Below are positions 34,317 to 45,725 of a stretch of 64,000 nucleotides of DNA, in pieces. Origin of the DNA: Dromaius novaehollandiae (taxonomy: Eukaryota; Chordata; Aves; Casuariiformes; Dromaiidae); contig NC_088102.1 of NCBI RefSeq assembly GCF_036370855.1, positions 44,615,835 through 44,679,834 of the forward strand, written 5' to 3'. A program made the translations under genes and the position numbers. Under the pieces are notes generated by a model. The model did not search any database. It saw only the letters and a list, made by a program, of their open reading frames with translations, and was not told the DNA's origin. Position 1 is the first letter of the stretch; each line of letters opens with the position of its first letter.

Positions 34317-35589
34317 GTGAGTGCACTGGAGCCTGAATAATGCAGGGAGCTGCTCTCTTCAACATGCTGCCGAGGGGAGCTTGGGGGGCAGGGAGTGAAT
34401 GCTGACCCCAGGCTCTTCCTCTGCACACTGGTTCCCCATGGGGCACACACTGTGTCCTGACCTCTCCACTCCCAGTCCCAGCCAAGCTCACAGCAGGTCT
34501 GGGGCAGGTGCAATGTAGTTGCTTGCTGCCTGCTCACAAGCAGATGATGAGTCTTAGCCTAAATAGCAGGGCCTTGGTGGTATGGGGAAGAGGTTACCAA
34601 ACTTGAGACACTGGGTCTGAGCATCCACACTCCTGCTGGGACCAGGCACACCTCTGAGCACCTGGTTGGCATGCCAGATGTGGCACAACCTGGGCACTTT
34701 GGGTAATGGGACCATTCAGGATGTGATTTCTATGACAACTTGGCATAACCTTCCCAGCCTCACCTCTGATCAGGGACGACCACAAAACAGAGAGGAGCAG
34801 TGGCTGGTGCAGCGCCTGGGGCGTTGCTCTTGCAGCCCAGCAGCAACCTGGGGCTCCATGGCTGAGCTTGCTAGCTCATGAGTGAATGAGGAGTCGTACC
34901 TTTTCTAGAGAGGCCTTATTGCTGAGGGAAGGTGGCATTGCCACTGGCTGTAGTAGCTCAGCATAGCCAAAAGAGGTGTGGGGAGGTTGAGGCTATTAAC
35001 ACTTCCTGGGGCTGATTTTAGCAAGAGGATCGAGGGCAATTGCTGGGAGCACCAGGTCCTGTGGTCCCTGAAAAGCTAAGGCGGGTTAACAGGACAGGTC
35101 ATCTCATAGACAGGGGAGACCCACCTGTCAATCTCCACCTGAGGTCCCTGTAAGAATAACACCAAAAGGGGAGAGCGTGGAGTGAGTTCCCTCTTGCCTC
35201 TGTTGTAAAGTTAGGTGGTAGGATTGTGCCCACGCTTCTCTCCTCCATAAAAAGCAGAATCAAGGGCTCACGCTTGCAGTGCTGCCTGCTGTTACGCAGC
35301 TATGGAGAAGGGGCAAAGTGTCAGTGTTGGCAGCAGTGTCCTGCAGAGGAGATCATGAGTCGCTGGATGATTTCCGAAGTGGCCAGTAAAGAGGCAAATT
35401 TCTGCGAGGCTCAGTTTTATGATAGAGGTGGCTGGGCTGGGGAATCCTGGGCTAGGGAAAGCCTGGAGTTGGTGCCTAGCACAAAGCCAGTCCTGAACAG
35501 TGCTTCTTTGGGATCAGTGAAAGTTTAGTGGGTGCAGATAGGGCCCAGGCCCCTGGCAAGTTTGAATTTTCTGAAGCAAGTTGCCCTTG

Positions 35590-35590
35590 G

Positions 35591-35622
<32 letters not shown>

Positions 35623-35632
35623 CAGAGAGTGA
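35590..35632. repeat. GA/GACA microsatellite
   Basis: Alternating GAGA and GACAGA units; purine-rich on the + strand. Confidence 0.85.
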
Positions 35633-35913
35633 GTGCGTGAGTGGCTGAACAGTCTTGTGGCTGCTGCATTCCTGTTCGGAGCCAGAGTTTGGTCACTTCT
35701 TTCATGCGGGAGCTGCTCCTGGGACTGAGGGAGCTGGATGGGAGCTGTCACCTGGCCCAAGCCCACCGTGGCGGGGTGGGCAGGGGCCCTGCAGGCCTTC
35801 GCTCCCTCTGGTCTCATGGGGCTCGCCTCCCCCCCTCCTCCCCCCAGCACAGAGACACCTCTCTTCCACCCACCTGAGGACATCAGCATGTGCATGCACC
35901 TTCATCCCCTGTG

Positions 35914-36140
35914 CTCGCCTGAATGCATGTGCACATACACCCTGTGTGTGTGCTCCTGGGTAAATGCACACACGTATACACGCACACCCTGCATGTGCTC
36001 CTGGGCACATGTGCGCACACACACACACACACTCCCTCTCTGTGTGCACTGCTGGGTGTGCACACGTGTGTGCACACATACAGCCAGTGTGCACTCCTCG
36101 GTGCATGCACACACAGGCACATGCAAACTCTGTGTGCACG
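35914..36140. repeat. Imperfect 39-51-bp minisatellite with alternating purine-pyrimidine
   Basis: Five copies of an anchor close to CTCCTGGG start at 35914, 35953, 35998, 36049 and 36094. Each is followed by CA/TG-rich alternating sequence containing GTGCACAC or ATGCACAC. Such alternating tracts can adopt Z-DNA. Frames through it encode Cys/His-rich repeats on both strands, which I regard as non-coding. Confidence 0.75.
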
Positions 36141-37705
36141 TGATGTGCTGATGCCAGTGGATCCAGCAGTGGGTGCAGCTCTCCCTCTAAATCTCCCATT
36201 GAGCTCTCACACTATGTGGATTTCTTTGTGTTAAATCTGCTGGTTTAGCTCTCAAACCCCTCATGGCAGTGCGTTTGTTTTTGCTGTTTTTTTTTTTTTT
36301 CTTTCCACCCTGGATTCCTTTGGAGCAGAAGAAAGGTACTATAGCATCTGCAGTCCCCTGGCCTCAGGGCTGTTTGGTGTGGGCATGGCAGCCTGCTGGG
36401 CGCTGGACAAAAGAGGCACTGAGGAATATGGGGATGGAAGGGGTTGGGGGACTGTGACCGGTGGAGCAGGGTCTCTCCTCTGCCAGCAGGCAGATGGGGG
36501 CTCCTCAGCTGTGCAGGAGTGGGAGCAGCACAGCCCTGGGGCAGACTGGCCTTCCCCAGGCCTCATGGCTGCTGTAGGGATGGCTGTGCAGGCTGCAGTG
36601 CCGATGGTCCCCCAGTCACTCCGTGACCCCAGGCCTGAGCTCCCCTGCAAGGGGGCTCACTCGCATGGGGAAACTTATTGCAGAGGGGTGGGAACAATGA
36701 GTCCAGACAGGCACTGGCCCATGGAGGAATCAGAGTGTTGCGCCGTGCACTGAGGGTGCTGGTGGCTGGCACTGCCCCATGCACAGCTGGGTCCCAGGCT
36801 GGAGCTGGGCCTTCCATCCCCCTCCTCCAGCTTGGACACAAGAGCTTTCCCCAGGTGCTGGGTGCACCCAGCCCCATGGGGTTCCCCAGCAGCCCTGTGG
36901 GGTGCAGTGGTCCCTCAGAACCACACAGGGCCCTTGCTCCTGCCTCTCTCCCCGGGGACCTCTCCTCCCCCGAGGCTTGGCAGAGCTGCCCTGCCTTTCC
37001 TCCTGAGGCCTCCACACTGGGCTGCCATTGCTGGATGAAGAGCATTTTGGCCACACAGTACTCTTGGAAGGGCGATGCAGGACTGCAGGGCCAGGGAGGA
37101 GCCTCCAGCCCAGCGGCGCCCTGAGCTGTGCAATGGACCTTCGTGGTGCAATTAATGCTCTTCCTCTGGATGCAGTCTGCCAGGTGGCAATATGGAGGAG
37201 ACCTGATTCACCCCTTCCCACTGCCAAGCAGGAAGGGTCCCCCCCCTCTTCCCTCTCACCACTACCAGTGCCAGTGTAATGTCAGGGGGGATGTAATGGG
37301 GGTGGGGGGTTAGGGCAGTGTTAGTTGTGCCTCCCATTGGCCCCACTGGTCTGCTGCAGCTGTGACCTTGAAATGCCCCCACAGCATTTAGATGGAGCCA
37401 TACGCTGCCCCCAGCCCCTAGAGGCTCCCAGAAGGGGCTGCTTGGGCCTGGGATCCTGCTATCCATCTATGCTGTGGTCTTGGGCAGCCAGGAGGCATGC
37501 GAGCTGGGCACAGAGGTGTGCATACACACACACATGTGCATGCATGTGGTGGTGGCCATCCCACACAGTCGCCAGCACACTTCCCCACAAAGAAGCAGCC
37601 AGACATCCCTGGGCCCCACTCTGCAGCCCAGCTCTGGCTGCCCACAGCCCACCATGCCCCTCCTCACTGCCTGGCTGGCTGTATCACATCCTCGCCCCCT
37701 CACAG

Positions 37706-38913
37706 TGTCCCTTCCTCCTGAGGCATGATGCAGGTCCGGGGCCTCCTCCTCCTCCTGGCGTTGATCCTCCTGACTGCAACTGCTGAGGCTGGCAAAAACA
37801 AGAAAGGTAAGTGGGACCCCCAGGCACAGGGGCGGTGGGCCTGGCAGGGTGGGAGGGAGCCCCTGGATGTGCTCCGCTGGCCAGCAGTGAGCAGCAGCTC
37901 CCTCTTCCCTTGCAGACAAGGTGAAGAAGAGCAGCTCTGAGTGCGAGGACTGGCGCTGGGGGCCCTGCATCCCCAACAGCAAAGACTGCGGCCTGGGCTA
38001 CCGTGAAGGCACTTGCAAAGATGAGACTAAGAAACTCAAGTGCAAGATTCCCTGCAACTGGAAGAAGAAGTTTGGAGGTGTGTGTGTGCCCATTGCAGTG
38101 GGACTAGTCGGGGACACCCCCAGCCTGAGGCCAGACCTCCGGCCTCCCTCTGAGAGGCTGGTGTCCTCTCTGGGTCCTGTTCAGATCTCATGTGTTTAAC
38201 CTCTCTTCCAGCTGACTGCAAATACAAATTTGAGAGCTGGGGTGGGTGTAGTGTTCAGACGGGTGTGAAAACCCGCTCAGGCATCCTGAAGAAAGCCCTG
38301 TACAATGCCCAGTGTGAGGAGATTGTCTATGTGACCAAGCCCTGCTCTTCCAAGATCAAGTCGAAGTCCAAAGGTCAGTCTCCATTGCTCCAGGCCCCAG
38401 AGGGTCCAGCAGCCCCGGGCAAGGGCCCCGGGCATTGGCACCCAGGGGTAGGTTAGCCCATCGGGGCTAGGTTTTGCTGACAGTGCAGAGGGCTGCATAG
38501 GGTGCTCTTCCCTTCGTGTCACCGCATGCGGCAGGCCCAGCAGTCTCAACTGTGGGTTCAGTGGGACACAGGTGTCGCTGGGAAAAGCCCTGGTCCCCCC
38601 CAACTCACTTTCAGCTTCCGTGGGCTGGGGATTTCCCCATCTTCCTCCATGTGGCTGGGGCAATACATAGCTTCGTGTGGTGGGGAGGGGCTGCCAGGAT
38701 ATGACCTGTCAGCATGTGGGTCCTGCCCATTCTCCCTGGCGAGCCTAGTATGCCGGTTACACCTGTGTGGGTTCCTTGCTGGTGTGCTGTGCTGGCTACC
38801 ATGTTTCTGCCAAGGCTGAGTGTAGGGGAGCAGGTCATGCTGCTGGTGCATGCGCTAACTCTTGTCTCCTTTCGTTACTGGAAGCAGCAAAGAAGGGCAA
38901 GGGGAAGGATTAG
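37706..38913 (+). CDS. MDK: Midkine (heparin-binding growth factor), complete
   Basis: Secreted heparin-binding cytokine promoting neurite growth, survival and migration. Coding pieces: 37725-37806, 37916-38077, 38212-38373 and 38888-38913; all introns are phase 1. The first coding exon probably starts at 37706 after CTCACAG. Two consecutive ATGs (37725, 37728) give 143 or 142 residues; the second aligns with the start of human midkine. A Leu-rich signal peptide spans residues 1-22, with cleavage likely after AEA. Ten cysteines sit in the midkine pattern: five in the N-domain exon plus IPC, then ADC, GGC, AQC and KPC bounding the C-domain. [15 protein letters not shown] and [13 protein letters not shown] are highly conserved. 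The tail is Lys-rich, ending KKGKGKD. No defects seen. Pleiotrophin is the only paralogue; the short tail and synteny favour midkine. Confidence 0.96.
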
Positions 38914-39845
38914 AGTGGGAAGACAACATCCTCGCCTCCACCTCCTTGACACGGTGCCTGAACGGTTGGAAGCACGCCACTCGCGCTGCAGCCAGGTCCC
39001 CCTGCTCGACAACGCCCTGCCAAATGCCAGTCTTCCTCCTCCTCTTCCTCTTCCTTCTCCACCACCTCCTCTTTAACCAAGATGCCTTGTTCTATTCACT
39101 AGCTTTGTAGAGAGCAAACCCACACCCTTTCTGCAGAAGGTGCTGTCTCCCTTTCTGCTGCCCCACTGGCACTGTCTGTGCATCCCCCTCTCCTCTTCTC
39201 TGGGTTTATTTCAAGGCTTACTGGGATGCTCGTGGAGAGCTGGAATGGGACCACATACATTTTTCCACTCTTGGCCACAAATGAGTTGCCTTTGGCAAGC
39301 CTGGGAGCCTCCTGGCTCCTCTGCTTGATAGTGGTGCTGGCAGGAAAGACTGAGTGTTGAATGCTCAAGTAACCTTGTCTGGGGAGGGAGGGACAGGGGA
39401 GCAAAGGGAGAGAAAACCAATCTCCCACCTGGGTATTCACCATCAGGCCTGTGTGTAGTGGAGACAGGGGCCTCCCACCTCCCCCCCCTCCTCCCCCCCA
39501 CATTTCCTTGGCTTGGTTCGAGGCAGGCTGCCCCCTTGCCCTCGGCTTCCCACAGACCCTCACATGTCCCCCTCATTCACATGAGGATGGGGCTTCGTTC
39601 CATCTCCCTTCAGCAGATGCAAGAGCTTCCTGCAGCAGCCAGGGGAAAGAAAAACATCTTCCTGCGTGACCAGTGTGTCCCTTTCCCTCCTCTCCTCTGT
39701 CACTTTTAACCTGTGTGTGTCTGTGCCGGGGCTGCAGCCTCTCTGCCTTTGATGCTCTAATAGTGGTGCTGGGTGGGAGCTCTCTCTGTTTTTGAAAATG
39801 GGGTTTGTTTTCTTTTCCAATAAAAGTCTTTTAAAACCAATCAGA
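38914..39845 (+). other. MDK: MDK 3'UTR
   Basis: About 0.9 kb from the TAG to a canonical poly(A) signal. The start is a CT-rich TCCTCCTCTTCCTC run (39041-39070), and a GTGTGTGT stretch lies near 39713. Confidence 0.75.
39819..39824 (+). terminator. MDK poly(A) signal AATAAA
   Basis: Canonical hexamer 0.9 kb after the midkine stop, with GT-rich sequence about 50 nt further on. Confidence 0.8.
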
Positions 39846-41185
39846 ACCCGACTATAATCCTCATATTGTACTGCTGTGTTGGAAACCCCAGACACCACAG
39901 TGCCAGGCAGGGCCCTTGCCCCAGACATGAGGAAAAATACTGGATTGGTTCAGGGCAGGCCTTCCCTTTTCGTTTTTACCAAGGGTCCGTGTGGGAAGAA
40001 AAAGAGAAACATGGCTGAAAGTCCTCAGTCCACTGTAGAGCAGGCCTGCAGTCATAGCAGCTGCCCTCCTCCTCTCAGGGCAATGCTGCCAATACCCATG
40101 CGGGGGGAGCAGGGCCGGCATGGGGCTAGGGGCATGGTGCTGGAAGCCACGACCCTTCAAGGCTTCGCCAGCCTCAACAAGAGCAGGGAAAAGCAAAGAG
40201 CCACAGGGATATCGCTGTGTGGTGGGATGCAGCGGTCTGGCTGCCACACATGTTCCTGGGGAAGCAGCATGGCCCCAACACTTACAGCCTCTTCCCGGCA
40301 GCCCTTGGAGCTGCTCCCCCTGTGCTCGCTGAGGGAGGGAAGGGGGCTGCGACCCACTCCCCTGGGCCCACGCATGCTCTATAGGAAAACAGTCATTGAC
40401 AAATCAAGGTGAGACGGGGTGGGGGTGGCACGTGGCACCAAGGCAGAGCTGAGAGTGGCCCCAGAGGTGTCCCGCTGGACCATACGCTTCTGTGCTCTCC
40501 TTTCCCCTCAGCAGCAGCCTGGCAAGGACCTCACAGCCGTTCCCGGGGTGTGTGGGGGGGGGATGGTGCCGCTGGCCAGGGCTTGCTGGCTGCAGGACTT
40601 GCAGTGGCTGCAGGCAGGGCAGCACCCGCGGTCCATCTCCCCCAACCCCAGCCACTCTCCTTCAAGGAAGGAAATTTCCCCTGGAGCTCTGGAAATTTCC
40701 CCGAGCTCCTCAGCTGCAACACGTGTGGTGAGCAGGTCAGGCCTCAGGCTGCACAACCCCACAGACACTGGGGCAGACATTATGGGCTGGTGTGGAGTCT
40801 GAATGAACCGGGTGCCTGACCCCCCCACCACAGGAGCAGGTCCTGGGCTCTCCCACAGCCCCCAGGCAGGCTGGCATCACCAGCACAGTGTGGGATCCCA
40901 TCAGCAGGGCGATACCCTGCTCCCCAGCTGGAGGGTGGGAAGAGCTGCTGTCATAACTGCCAACACGGGGCTGTCTGGCCGGCACAGGCAGTGTTTGCTG
41001 CAGCCAGGGAGCATGCAACCCAAAGGGCCCTGGTGCTACAAGGTGCCCCATGCGCTGCACTGGCAGGTACCAGAGTGGCAAGCACCACCGCGGCACTGGG
41101 GCGCTGCGGCACAGCCAGGAGCCGGGCGAGCAGGGACTGGGTGACAACACATTCACTCCTCACACGACGACCTTTGGTTTCTGGT
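39846..41185. other. Tail-to-tail gap between MDK and CHRM4
   Basis: About 1.3 kb between convergent 3' ends. No coding sequence recognised. Contains the paired GGAAATTTCC palindromes at 40670-40700. Confidence 0.6.
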
Positions 41186-42872
41186 CCGAGGTCTTTATTT
41201 GTCTCAGTGGGTTCTGCTGCGGTTGTAATAATTAAAAAAAAAAATCTGCCAAGCATTTTGGGTAATGCTATGTAAATTATTCTAAAGGCAGTGGCAGTGA
41301 CTGGGAGTCCCCACACAGGCTGGGGCAGCCTTTTCTCTAACTTGCACAGCATCGCTGTGGGGTGGGGACAGGAAGGATGTACAGACACAGAGTAAGGCCT
41401 GTGTGCGCACTCAGAGAGACTGCCCACATGCGCCAACGTGGCCCCGGCCAGGCCCTCACTTATGCAGCTGCACCTGGCTGGACCAACAAAATGCTTGCAA
41501 AAAAAGAAAAAAAAAAAAATCTGACTTTGGGAGAAGCTGAGCAACAGTGTTACTTGATTTGGTCTGTATATATAAATACACTGGGACAGGGGCTGGATAT
41601 GTACACTGAACCTTGCATGCTGAGGACTCTGTGACAACACTGACAACTGGGTTACATCCATTTACAAAGATCGGTGACCAGCTCCTTCAGACACCTTTGG
41701 GGTGTCCTGCTGCACTCGGGGCAGGAAAGGAGGTTCGGGGGCACTACCTTCCTCCTACCCACCTTCCAATGAGCCACGTATCATCCAGACAGTACCCAGC
41801 AAATGATGCATGAAGCATCCCTTCCACACCTGCCATGGGCAGCAGGGAGGGCATGCTCATGGCCCAGATGACACATGAGGCATCTCTGCCATGTTACAAG
41901 GCCACTACCCCCTCCAAGACCCTCTGCCTCTGCATTTCTCCTCTGCCTGATGCCTTTGTGCAGCCCTGTCCTCTGAGCAGGACAGCAGCTCCCTGTTTCC
42001 CTTCCCAAAGGCAGCTATTTTTATCATTGCTGCCTGGTTCTCAGAGGTCACATTCCCTCGGGGCTGTGGAGAGAAATCCTGCATTGTATCACTGCTTTTC
42101 TTTGCAGTTTTAGTTTCTTTTGTTGTAGGAGGTGACTTGGTTTTACACTCTTCACCCAGAAGAGAGATGCTTATTTTGTCCATCCAACCATCCAGCCAAC
42201 TGCCAGCTCGGGGCAGAAAGGGCACTAGGGGTATAGTGGAGTCAAAGCCCAGGGAAAAAATTCCCCACAGATCTCTAGATCAGCATATCTCTAACGGGAA
42301 AGGGAAGGGATCTTGCCACATCCAGGAGGGCACAATCTTGACTGCCTTGTGAGAGAGGCTGGATGGACCAAAAGGACTTTCCGTGAGCACATCCATGCCA
42401 GAGTGCTCCAAAGTGGCTGACAAATGTTTGGCCCCCATCTCTTTTCATCTTGGGGAATAAATGGTTTAAGAGCCTGTTGAAAGCACTCAGTGTTAGGCCC
42501 TCCAAGGGCAGACAAACTTTGAAGCCCTGGAGAAGGTCAGCCAGGGAGAGAAGAGGCGACAAACATTGATGCCATTTGGCCAGTGTCTCAAGAGCAGGGA
42601 GCTGAGGCTGATTCCTGGTAATCTCCTATCCTTGCATCATCTTGCCTATGGTCTTCCCTCTGGCTCCCCAAGTGAGTCCCCAGGCCAAGGGTGACTAGAA
42701 GGAGCTGCAGCTCAGAGATGCCTTGGACATTTGTCAGTGCTGGGTGAAGGGCATCATCTGCATTCACTGCACAGTCTGCACTTTTGTGAGTGGGGAGCAG
42801 AGGACCCCCGCAGCAAAGGAGGCAAAGGGAAAGCTTTCCATAACTTTGCTAAAGTGGTCCCTGAGTGCCAGT
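41186..42872 (-). other. CHRM4: CHRM4 3'UTR (inferred)
   Basis: Uninterrupted sequence from the receptor stop to the poly(A) signal. Contains two A/T homopolymer runs (41229-41244 and 41499-41519, given on the + strand). No other gene is seen. Confidence 0.55.
41194..41199 (-). terminator. CHRM4 poly(A) signal (AATAAA on the minus strand)
   Basis: TTTATT on the + strand, 1.67 kb past the CHRM4 stop, followed on the minus strand by GT-rich sequence. It is the first canonical signal I found downstream of the receptor. Confidence 0.6.
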
Positions 42873-44342
42873 TTATCTGGCTGTGCCAATGTTCCTGTAC
42901 TGGCACATGAGAAGGTGCTTAAAGGTTTTCTTGAAAGTGGCATTGCAGAGGGCATAGCAGGCTGGGTTGATGGTGCTGTTGACATAGCAGAGCCAATAGC
43001 CGATGGACCATACTGTATCAGGTACACAGGTCTCACAGAATGTGTTAATAAGGACCATCACATTATATGGAGTCCATGTGAGTATGAAGGCTAACAGGAT
43101 AGCAAATATGGTCCGAGTGACTTTCTTCTCCCTGGCTGCCATCTGGCGCTTCTTCCGTACTTGGCTCCTGGCAATGCTGGCAAACTTTCTGGCAACATTG
43201 GCAGGGCGGCTGTTGGCCAGCGAGTTGTGTTCAGAGGCTCCAGCCTTAGCTGGGATGATCTCAATGGCAGTGACACATTCGGTCCCAGTTTGCTTGGTGA
43301 CAATCTTAATCTTGGACCACTTGGAAGATGGGTTCACCCGGGGGTGGGATGGGCTCTGCCCTTGCCCCACTGGCAAGATTTCTGCTGTTGGCTTGTCTTT
43401 CGTGGTCTGGGTCATGCTGACTGTACTGGACTCATTGGAGGTCTCCTTCTCCTCCTGATGGCCAGTAGCCTCTGTCTGGGCTGAGGTCTGGTCATCCATT
43501 TTCCCATTCCTCACCTCTTCCTTCACTTCCACGGCCCTCTTGGGAGAGTTGTTGTTCTGTTTGAGCAAGGGGCCTTTGAAGAAGGTGATAGACTTGCCTT
43601 TCCTCTCTTTCCTGCTTTCAGGCTTGTGCCTCCTCACTCTGCTCCTGCTGGCCAGCGAGATGTGGATGTACAGCACTGTCATGATGACCACAGGCAGGTA
43701 GAAAGCAGCAATGGCTGTGCCAAAGGTCACTGCAGGGTTGGAGAGGAACTGGATGTAGCATTCCCCCTCAGGGACTGTCCTCTTGCCCACAATGAACTGC
43801 CAGAACAAGATGGCAGGGGCCCAGAGAATGAATGACAATATCCATGCAGCTGCAATCATTAACCCTGCCATCTTGGTGGTCCTCCTGGCTGGGTATGTCA
43901 GGGGCTTGGTGACACAGAAGTACCGGTCAAAGCTGATGATGAGCAAATTCATGACAGAGGCATTGCTCACCACATAGTCCAGGGCCAGCCACAGGTCACA
44001 CACCACGGCACCCAGTGGCCAGTAGCCTTTGATGATATAGACTGTGTAGAGATTCATGGAGAAGACCCCAATGATGAGGTCCGCGCAGGCCAGGCTGAAG
44101 AGGAAGTAGTTGTTGACGGTCTGGAGTTGGCGGTTCACCTTGATGGACAGCATCACCAGGATGTTCCCCACCACAGTGACGAGGCTGAGCGAGCCAGTGA
44201 CGGTGGCAATGAAAACCAGCTCCACAGTCTTGTAGTTGGTGGGAGGCTGGATGGTCACCTCGGAGTGGTTGCTGGCAGTGAAGTTGTCATAGGTCAGGTT
44301 GGCCATCTTTGCCTGCCAGGGCTGAGCAGAGAGGTTGTGCAT
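42873..44342 (-). CDS. CHRM4: Muscarinic acetylcholine receptor M4, single coding exon
   Basis: Gi/o-coupled acetylcholine receptor of neuronal membranes that lowers cAMP. The intact 489-codon frame ends YRNIGTAR, as in all M4 receptors. N-glycosylation sites at N15, N20 and N25 precede seven hydrophobic segments. Visible landmarks are the ligand Asp122 (LDYV), Cys115-Cys195 disulfide partners, DRY 139-141, a long third loop of about 185 residues (232-416), WTPYN 423-427 in helix 6 and NPACY 459-463 in helix 7. Met1 (MHNLSAQP) matches the recalled chicken start; Met13 (MANLTYDN) aligns with the human start, so either could initiate. The third loop is the most divergent part, as usual; M2 is excluded by loop and C-terminal sequence. 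Synteny agrees. Confidence 0.98.
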   Translation of the reverse strand: MHNLSAQPWQAKMANLTYDNFTASNHSEVTIQPPTNYKTVELVFIATVTGSLSLVTVVGNILVMLSIKVNRQLQTVNNYFLFSLACADLIIGVFSMNLYTVYIIKGYWPLGAVVCDLWLALDYVVSNASVMNLLIISFDRYFCVTKPLTYPARRTTKMAGLMIAAAWILSFILWAPAILFWQFIVGKRTVPEGECYIQFLSNPAVTFGTAIAAFYLPVVIMTVLYIHISLASRSRVRRHKPESRKERKGKSITFFKGPLLKQNNNSPKRAVEVKEEVRNGKMDDQTSAQTEATGHQEEKETSNESSTVSMTQTTKDKPTAEILPVGQGQSPSHPRVNPSSKWSKIKIVTKQTGTECVTAIEIIPAKAGASEHNSLANSRPANVARKFASIARSQVRKKRQMAAREKKVTRTIFAILLAFILTWTPYNVMVLINTFCETCVPDTVWSIGYWLCYVNSTINPACYALCNATFKKTFKHLLMCQYRNIGTAR

Positions 44343-44360
44343 GGGATCTGCAAGGGGAGA
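44343..44360 (-). promoter_or_regulatory. 3' splice acceptor just before the CHRM4 ATG
   Basis: On the minus strand the coding exon is preceded by a pyrimidine tract and TTGCAG, cutting after plus position 44348, only 5 nt (ATCCC) before the start codon. Any transcript starting further upstream would therefore have a spliced 5' exon. The context is strong, and muscarinic genes are known to have upstream 5' exons. Confidence 0.8.
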
Positions 44361-45705
44361 AGAAACAGAAGGAAAGAATATTTTATCTGCTCGCCCATAT
44401 GTCTATCCAACCACAGCACCATAGCTGTGACCTTCTTTAATTAATTTTAGTTTAGTCAACGTACCAGTGTTAACTATATAAGGTCCAACTCTTTTCATAT
44501 TTTCTCTCCCTCTCTTCTCCCACCTTTCTCTTGCTGGGCTGTTATGTTTTTTCACCCAGAAAGCCTAGGTGTTTCCAGAGCTCCATGTGAGGAGCCTGAA
44601 ACAATGAAGCAGGGAGGTTGGAAGTCAAGAGAGTATAAACTGAAATGATATTTTGGCTTTCTTCTTGTAACACTGATACTAATGAGCTGTGGAAGTTGCA
44701 CATCCTTATCAGCAGGCTGAGCCATGCAACATCTTACATCCCTGTGAACCCCTTGCTCCAGGCTTTGCAGGGAGGGTGAGAGAATACTCTCTTTTGACCG
44801 GGGTGCCCCTCATCCAGCCCCTTACCAGCTGATCCATCTCCCAGTTCCAGCATGGGAGAGAGCTCTAGCTCCTGCTGCAGAGACAGAGACCTGAGTGGGA
44901 ACAGAGCCCCAAGATAAAGTCCTGCAAACAAGGAGCAGGCATCAGCCAAGCCATCTGGGGGGGCTGCTCAGCCCAAGTGCTTGCAACGTTTTCCACTTCA
45001 TCATTTTCCCAGGCCAGTGTTGTTTTTAACTCAAAAAATGCTCAAAAATCTCCCAGCGTTATTGGGGTCCCGTCTGCCCTTTCAGCCCCCTCTCCAGCAG
45101 CTATTTTAAGCTACACTTTGTATCCCTAGAGTGGCATAGCCTTGGGAGCACCCCTTGGCCTTGTTTAGCAAAGGAAGAGACACACAGGGCTGCAGGCAGA
45201 GGATCCGAGGGAAGGGATGGGCAGCAGCCCTTTGCTCTGGGCTTTCACAGGGTCAATCTTGCCCTCTGCTGGTTGTGTCCTGCACTGTGTCCTGCACTGG
45301 GACCGCTGTGGGTGCCTGTGTCCAGGCAGACACCTCCCAGAAAAAGGGGACCTGGAGCAACCATCTGTCCCCGGTCTGGAGAGCAAGAGGGGTGCTGGGG
45401 TCCCACCATGGCCCTTTGGCTTTATGGAGCAGCTGTCCCTGGAGCAGCAAGTTTCCCTACCACCTTACCTCCGTCTGCCTGGAGGAAGGGGGCTGCCTGA
45501 GCCAAGCATAGCTGGCTACAGAGCCTGGCTGCACTGTGCAGTGGTCGCTGCAAGGACCTCTGGGCACAGAGCCAGCACCCTGCTGCTAAGGCAAGAGAAG
45601 GTTATGTGTGCCTCAGGCATGTCTGGCTGCCCCGTTTGGCTAGCAAGTCATGGGGAGGAGGCCAGGAGCTGCCCTGAACAACCTCCGGAGGGAGGGCAAT
45701 CCCTC

Positions 45706-45725
45706 GGGGGGGGGGGGGGGGGGGG
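45706..45725. repeat. G20 homopolymer
   Basis: Twenty consecutive G's on the + strand within the CHRM4 upstream region; potential G-quadruplex former. Confidence 0.85.

Larger units (their letters stand above)
31931..37705 (+). other. Region between CpG island and MDK coding exons
   Basis: Probably MDK intron 1. Contains a possible alternative first exon ending at 34316, simple repeats at 35590-35630, a minisatellite at 35914-36140 and a T run near 36285-36301. No coding sequence recognised. Confidence 0.5.

Noticed and set aside
35702-36234. Cys/His-rich repeated peptides in both strands over the minisatellite
   Set aside because: Produced by translating CA/TG repeats, with no start, splice or homology support.
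43003-43458. Plus-strand open frames opposite the CHRM4 coding exon
   Set aside because: Antisense shadows of a strongly conserved receptor frame.
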